From: Rhodoferax sp.
GTDB taxonomy: Bacteria; Pseudomonadota; Gammaproteobacteria; Burkholderiales; Burkholderiaceae_C
Direction: 5' to 3'
Assembly: GCA_029865675.1 (NCBI GenBank)
Contig: JARXAU010000058.1
Location: 1 to 8,472 of the forward strand
Length of the DNA: 8,472 nucleotides
Position numbers and translations under genes: made by a program. Positions 6,219 to 8,472 of this stretch are shown one piece after another. Within the stretch, counting starts at the first letter, position 1; each line of letters opens with the position of its first letter. Under the pieces are notes generated by a model. The model ran no database searches and was not told where the DNA came from. It worked only from the letters and a program-made list of their open reading frames with translations.

Positions 6219-6704
6219 CTATTTCACTCTGGTGAGCGAGGGTCTTGGGGTAACTGAAGCTTTTCCATCGGTTTTTTTCGCCCCTCTGGCAGCCTTCACA
6301 ACGGGCGTCACAGGCGACTCGGCAAGCGCACCATCCACGGGCGATTTAGCAGGCCTCTGCTGCGCCGCATCCTCTGCACTCACAGACTCCAAAGGGAAGG
6401 TCATTCCCTGCCCGTTTTCGCGGGCGTAAATTGCAGACACGCGCCCCAGTGGCACACAAATTTCGCGGGCGACACCGCCAAAACGGGCTTTGAATTCAAT
6501 GTAATCGTTGCCCAGCGAAAGGCTGCTTGTGGCACCTAAACTGACGTTCAGTACGATCTCACCGTTTTGGACAAACTCTTGCGGCACGCGCACGCTGCCG
6601 TCCACCGCAACAACGATGAACGGTGTGCAGTTATTGTCTACACACCAGTCGTACATGGCGCGAACTAGATAAGGGCGAGTCGATGTGGTCGGTGGGGCTT
6701 GCAT
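6219..6704 (-). CDS. sspB: ClpXP protease specificity-enhancing factor SspB
   Basis: SspB is a cytoplasmic adaptor that binds ssrA-tagged stalled-ribosome products and delivers them to the ClpXP protease. The 161-residue protein has the usual layout. A folded substrate-binding domain lies at about 8-108, starting STRPYLVRAMYDWCVDNNCT and including LSLGNDYIEFKARFGG and AIYARENGQGM. A flexible Ala/Pro/Lys-rich linker covers about 109-152. The C-terminal RPSLTRVK (154-161) matches the ClpX-binding XB motif, which in E. coli ends PALRVVK. The ATG at 6704 gives a normal N-terminus but has only a weak ribosome binding site; it follows sspA by 32 bases, so it likely depends on the same mRNA. No standard terminator is seen before tRNA-Thr. 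Confidence 0.95.
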   Translation of the reverse strand: MQAPPTTSTRPYLVRAMYDWCVDNNCTPFIVVAVDGSVRVPQEFVQNGEIVLNVSLGATSSLSLGNDYIEFKARFGGVAREICVPLGRVSAIYARENGQGMTFPLESVSAEDAAQQRPAKSPVDGALAESPVTPVVKAARGAKKTDGKASVTPRPSLTRVK

Positions 6705-6736
6705 AAGGGCTGAGCTTAACGGCGAAATTGGGCGCT

Positions 6737-7348
6737 TTACTTGCGCATCACCTTTTCAGATGGTGTGAGCGCTTCAATATATGCCGGGCGTGAAAAAATA
6801 CGCTCGGCATACTTTAGCAACGGCGCTGCATTTTTGCTCAGGTCGATGCCGTAATACTCCAACCGCCACAGCAGTGGTGCGATAGCGACGTCCAGCATGG
6901 AAAAACTGTCTCCCATCATGAACTTGTTTTTCAGGAAAACTGGAGCGAGTTGAGTCAAGCGGTCGCGAATATGGGCGCGCGCCTTTTCAAGGGCCTTTTC
7001 ATTTCCTTTGGAGCTACGCGCTTCGAGCGTTGTGACGTGCACAAACAGCTCTTTCTCAAAGTTAAGCAAGAATAAGCGCACCCGCGCGCGGTCCACAGGG
7101 TCGCCGGGCATGAGCTGAGGGTGGGGAAATCGCTCGTCGATGTATTCGTTGATGATGTTGGACTCGTACAAGATCAAATCACGCTCGACCAAGATAGGTA
7201 CTTGGCCATAAGGGTTCATCACATTGATGTCTTCGGGCTTGTTGTAAAGGTCTACGTCGCGAATTTCAAAGTCCATTCCCTTCTCAAATAACACGAAGCG
7301 GCAGCGGTGAGAGAAGGGGCAGGTGGTTCCTGAATACAGCACCATCAT
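6737..7348 (-). CDS. sspA: Stringent starvation protein A (GST-fold, RNA-polymerase-associated)
   Basis: SspA has a glutathione-S-transferase fold but in E. coli acts by binding RNA polymerase, affecting transcription in stationary phase, acid stress and phage P1 late-gene expression. The 203-residue protein has the thioredoxin-like N-terminal domain (about 1-80; VLYSGTTCPFSHRCRFVLFE, then NPYGQVPILVERDLILYES) and a helical C-terminal domain (about 86-195). ERFPHPQLMP at 72-81 includes the Pro-His-Pro surface motif that marks SspA apart from ordinary GSTs. Cys10 in TCPFSHR recalls a redox-type CPFS motif that E. coli SspA lacks, so glutathione binding cannot be excluded. ATG at 7348 was chosen over the next codon (also ATG) because AGGAG (7358-7362) lies 9 bases upstream. 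The adjacent sspB confirms the identity. Confidence 0.94.
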   Translation of the reverse strand: MMVLYSGTTCPFSHRCRFVLFEKGMDFEIRDVDLYNKPEDINVMNPYGQVPILVERDLILYESNIINEYIDERFPHPQLMPGDPVDRARVRLFLLNFEKELFVHVTTLEARSSKGNEKALEKARAHIRDRLTQLAPVFLKNKFMMGDSFSMLDVAIAPLLWRLEYYGIDLSKNAAPLLKYAERIFSRPAYIEALTPSEKVMRK

Positions 7349-7357
7349 GGTGGGGGA

Positions 7358-7362
7358 CTCCT
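7358..7362 (-). promoter_or_regulatory. sspA ribosome binding site touching the upstream terminator
   Basis: AGGAG lies 9 bases before the sspA ATG and begins directly after the last T of the petC terminator T-run. No space remains for a separate promoter between the terminator and the binding site. Confidence 0.8.
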
Positions 7363-7403
7363 AAAAAATAAAAAGAGTGGGCCGCATTTTGCGGGCCCAC
7401 TCT
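7363..7403 (-). terminator. Intrinsic terminator after petC, leading into sspA
   Basis: On the minus strand AGAGTGGGCC pairs with GGCCCACTCT (10 bp), with two further GC pairs beyond a single bulged base and an AAAAT loop. The T-rich tract (TTTTTATTTTTT, 7374-7363) follows. It lies 53 bases past the petC stop. The shape is a strong Rho-independent terminator for the bc1 operon. Confidence 0.92.
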
Positions 7404-7456
7404 ATAAATGCGACAGCAGCGAAGCGCAGCTGAGCGACAATTTGAGGGAAAACTAA

Positions 7457-8212
7457 TTACTTGACGTCTTTCCAATACGCGGCGTTCAAACGCCAAGTGA
7501 ATAAGGTCATGACCAGCAAAAACAGTAGCACCCAAACACCGACCTGGACCCGCATGGCTTGCGAAGGATCGGACATCCATTGCAAATACCCCACCAAGTC
7601 ACCAATGGTTTGATCGTATTCCAGCGGGGTCATTTTACCGGGCGTCAACTGCTCCCACCCCTTAAAGACCTGGATTTCATGACCGTGCACAACTTCGGTT
7701 GCGTATATCGGAGCGCGTTTTCCCTGAAGCTCCCATAGCACATGCGGCATCGCCACATTTGGGAAGGCAAGGTTGTTCCACCCAGTGTCCTTTTTTTCGT
7801 CCACGTGGAAAGTACGCAAATATGTGTACAGATAATCGGCTCCAGTACCGTTGGCACCTGAACGCGAACGTGCCATCAAGGTTAGGTCAGGCGGGTTACC
7901 GCCAAACCACTCCTTTGCCTGGCGCGGATCGGCAGTGACCTTCATGGTCTCACCCACTTTGTCGGTGCTAAAGAGCAAGTTGTCCTTAATCTCCTGCTCG
8001 GTCAGGCCAATGTCCTTGAGGCGATTGAAGCGCATATAAGCCGCAGCGTGGCAGTTCAGGCAGTAGTTAACGAAGGTTTTTGCGCCGCTTTGCAGCGCTG
8101 CCATGTCATTCAAGTTGTTGGGGGCCTTGTCCCAGGTAATCCCATCAGTGCTCGCGTGTGCCCCTAATGCCAAGCTCAATGCAGCAATTAAGCCGAGAAC
8201 GATTTTTTTCAT
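7457..8212 (-). CDS. petC: Cytochrome c1, haem subunit of the cytochrome bc1 complex
   Basis: Cytochrome c1 carries electrons from the Rieske protein to soluble cytochrome c in the bc1 (complex III) of the inner membrane. This 251-residue protein has a Sec signal peptide (MKKIVLGLIAALSLALGAHA, cleavage after residue 20). It has the covalent haem site CLNCH at 51-55 and a conserved WFGGNPPDLTLMARSR stretch at 102-117. Met155 in AMPHVLWELQG is the likely sixth haem iron ligand. A single C-terminal membrane anchor (about 221-241) is followed by a short basic cytoplasmic tail, giving the usual topology with the haem domain in the periplasm. ATG 8212 was preferred to the in-frame ATG at 8239, which overlaps petB, because it starts the signal peptide exactly and has GGTGGAG (8222-8228) 9 bases upstream. 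The start lies 16 bases after the petB stop, so the genes are co-transcribed. Confidence 0.96.
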   Translation of the reverse strand: MKKIVLGLIAALSLALGAHASTDGITWDKAPNNLNDMAALQSGAKTFVNYCLNCHAAAYMRFNRLKDIGLTEQEIKDNLLFSTDKVGETMKVTADPRQAKEWFGGNPPDLTLMARSRSGANGTGADYLYTYLRTFHVDEKKDTGWNNLAFPNVAMPHVLWELQGKRAPIYATEVVHGHEIQVFKGWEQLTPGKMTPLEYDQTIGDLVGYLQWMSDPSQAMRVQVGVWVLLFLLVMTLFTWRLNAAYWKDVK

Positions 8213-8228
8213 TTTTTCTAACTCCACC

Positions 8229-8472
8229 TCAATGGGCAACGAATGTGACGCGCTGAGGTACCGTCTTAGTTTCGCCCATCTTGCTCCACCACGGCATCAA
8301 CAGAAAAAAGCCGAAGTAAAACAAGGTACCCACTTGCGACAAGCGCTCGCCTACAGCCGAAGGCGGCTTGACGCCTAGGTAGGCCAAGACGATAAAATTG
8401 ATAACGAAAATGCCGTACATGTATTTGTGCCAGTTCGGGCGGTAACGAATCGACTTGACGGCGCAGTTATCA
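8229..8472 (-). CDS. petB: Cytochrome b, C-terminal part (bc1 complex), cut by window edge
   Basis: The last 80 codons of the cytochrome b subunit, which forms the quinol-oxidising membrane core of the bc1 complex. The visible end reads in frame from DNCAVKSIRYRPNWHKYMYG, then a hydrophobic helix (IFVINFIVLAYLGV), a PPSAVGERLSQVGTLFYF loop, a second helix (LFYFGFFLLMPWW) and a short tail ending TFVAH. The SIRYRP motif, the LGVKPPSAVGERLSQVGT loop and the FLLMPWWSKMG ending are typical of proteobacterial cytochrome b C-termini. The haem ligands and the Qo-site PEWY motif lie upstream, outside the window. The Rieske gene petA is expected further right. Confidence 0.95.
   Translation of the reverse strand, partial: DNCAVKSIRYRPNWHKYMYGIFVINFIVLAYLGVKPPSAVGERLSQVGTLFYFGFFLLMPWWSKMGETKTVPQRVTFVAH

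Noticed and set aside
8213..8239. Upstream ATG start for petC at 8239
   Set aside because: It would overlap petB and add nine charged residues before a perfect signal peptide; the ATG at 8212 has a well-placed GGTGGAG.

Overview
The window looks like a chromosomal stretch from a GC-rich betaproteobacterium, most likely a Burkholderiales member of the Comamonadaceae (Rhodoferax, Polaromonas or Acidovorax-like). The basis is the gene order cytochrome b, cytochrome c1, sspA, sspB, a beta-type RNase R without the N-terminal helix-turn-helix domain, and tRNAs with encoded CCA ends. No database search was possible, so the taxonomic call is inference. Every protein gene reads on the minus strand; only tRNA-Leu reads on the plus strand.

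Right part (about 6144-8472, minus strand): the end of petB and all of petC, which are subunits of the respiratory cytochrome bc1 complex, then a strong intrinsic terminator. It is followed at once by sspA (RNA-polymerase-associated stringent starvation protein A) and sspB (ClpXP adaptor). This pairs respiration genes with a stress/proteolysis module in a conserved neighbourhood.

Middle (about 5696-6143): a small convergent tRNA island. tRNA-Thr(UGU) on the minus strand and tRNA-Leu(CAG) on the plus strand face each other across a perfect 18-bp bidirectional terminator. Between tRNA-Leu and that terminator lie about 190 bases with no convincing protein gene but several hairpins. The tRNA-Leu promoter lies head to head with the 5' end of rnr (RNase R), whose start codon is not obvious.

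Left part (1-5695, minus strand): rnr (an exoribonuclease), then an acyltransferase-3 membrane protein with a perfect inverted repeat just upstream of its start. After a 276-base gap with nothing recognisable comes a three-gene run: a secreted alpha/beta hydrolase with a GTG start, a DUF2306 membrane protein, and the start of a small membrane protein cut by the window edge.

I see no mobile element, CRISPR array, phage gene or clear new multi-gene system. The best leads are regulatory: the rnr/tRNA-Leu overlap, the structured stretch after tRNA-Leu, the terminator fused to the sspA ribosome binding site, and the palindrome before the acyltransferase.
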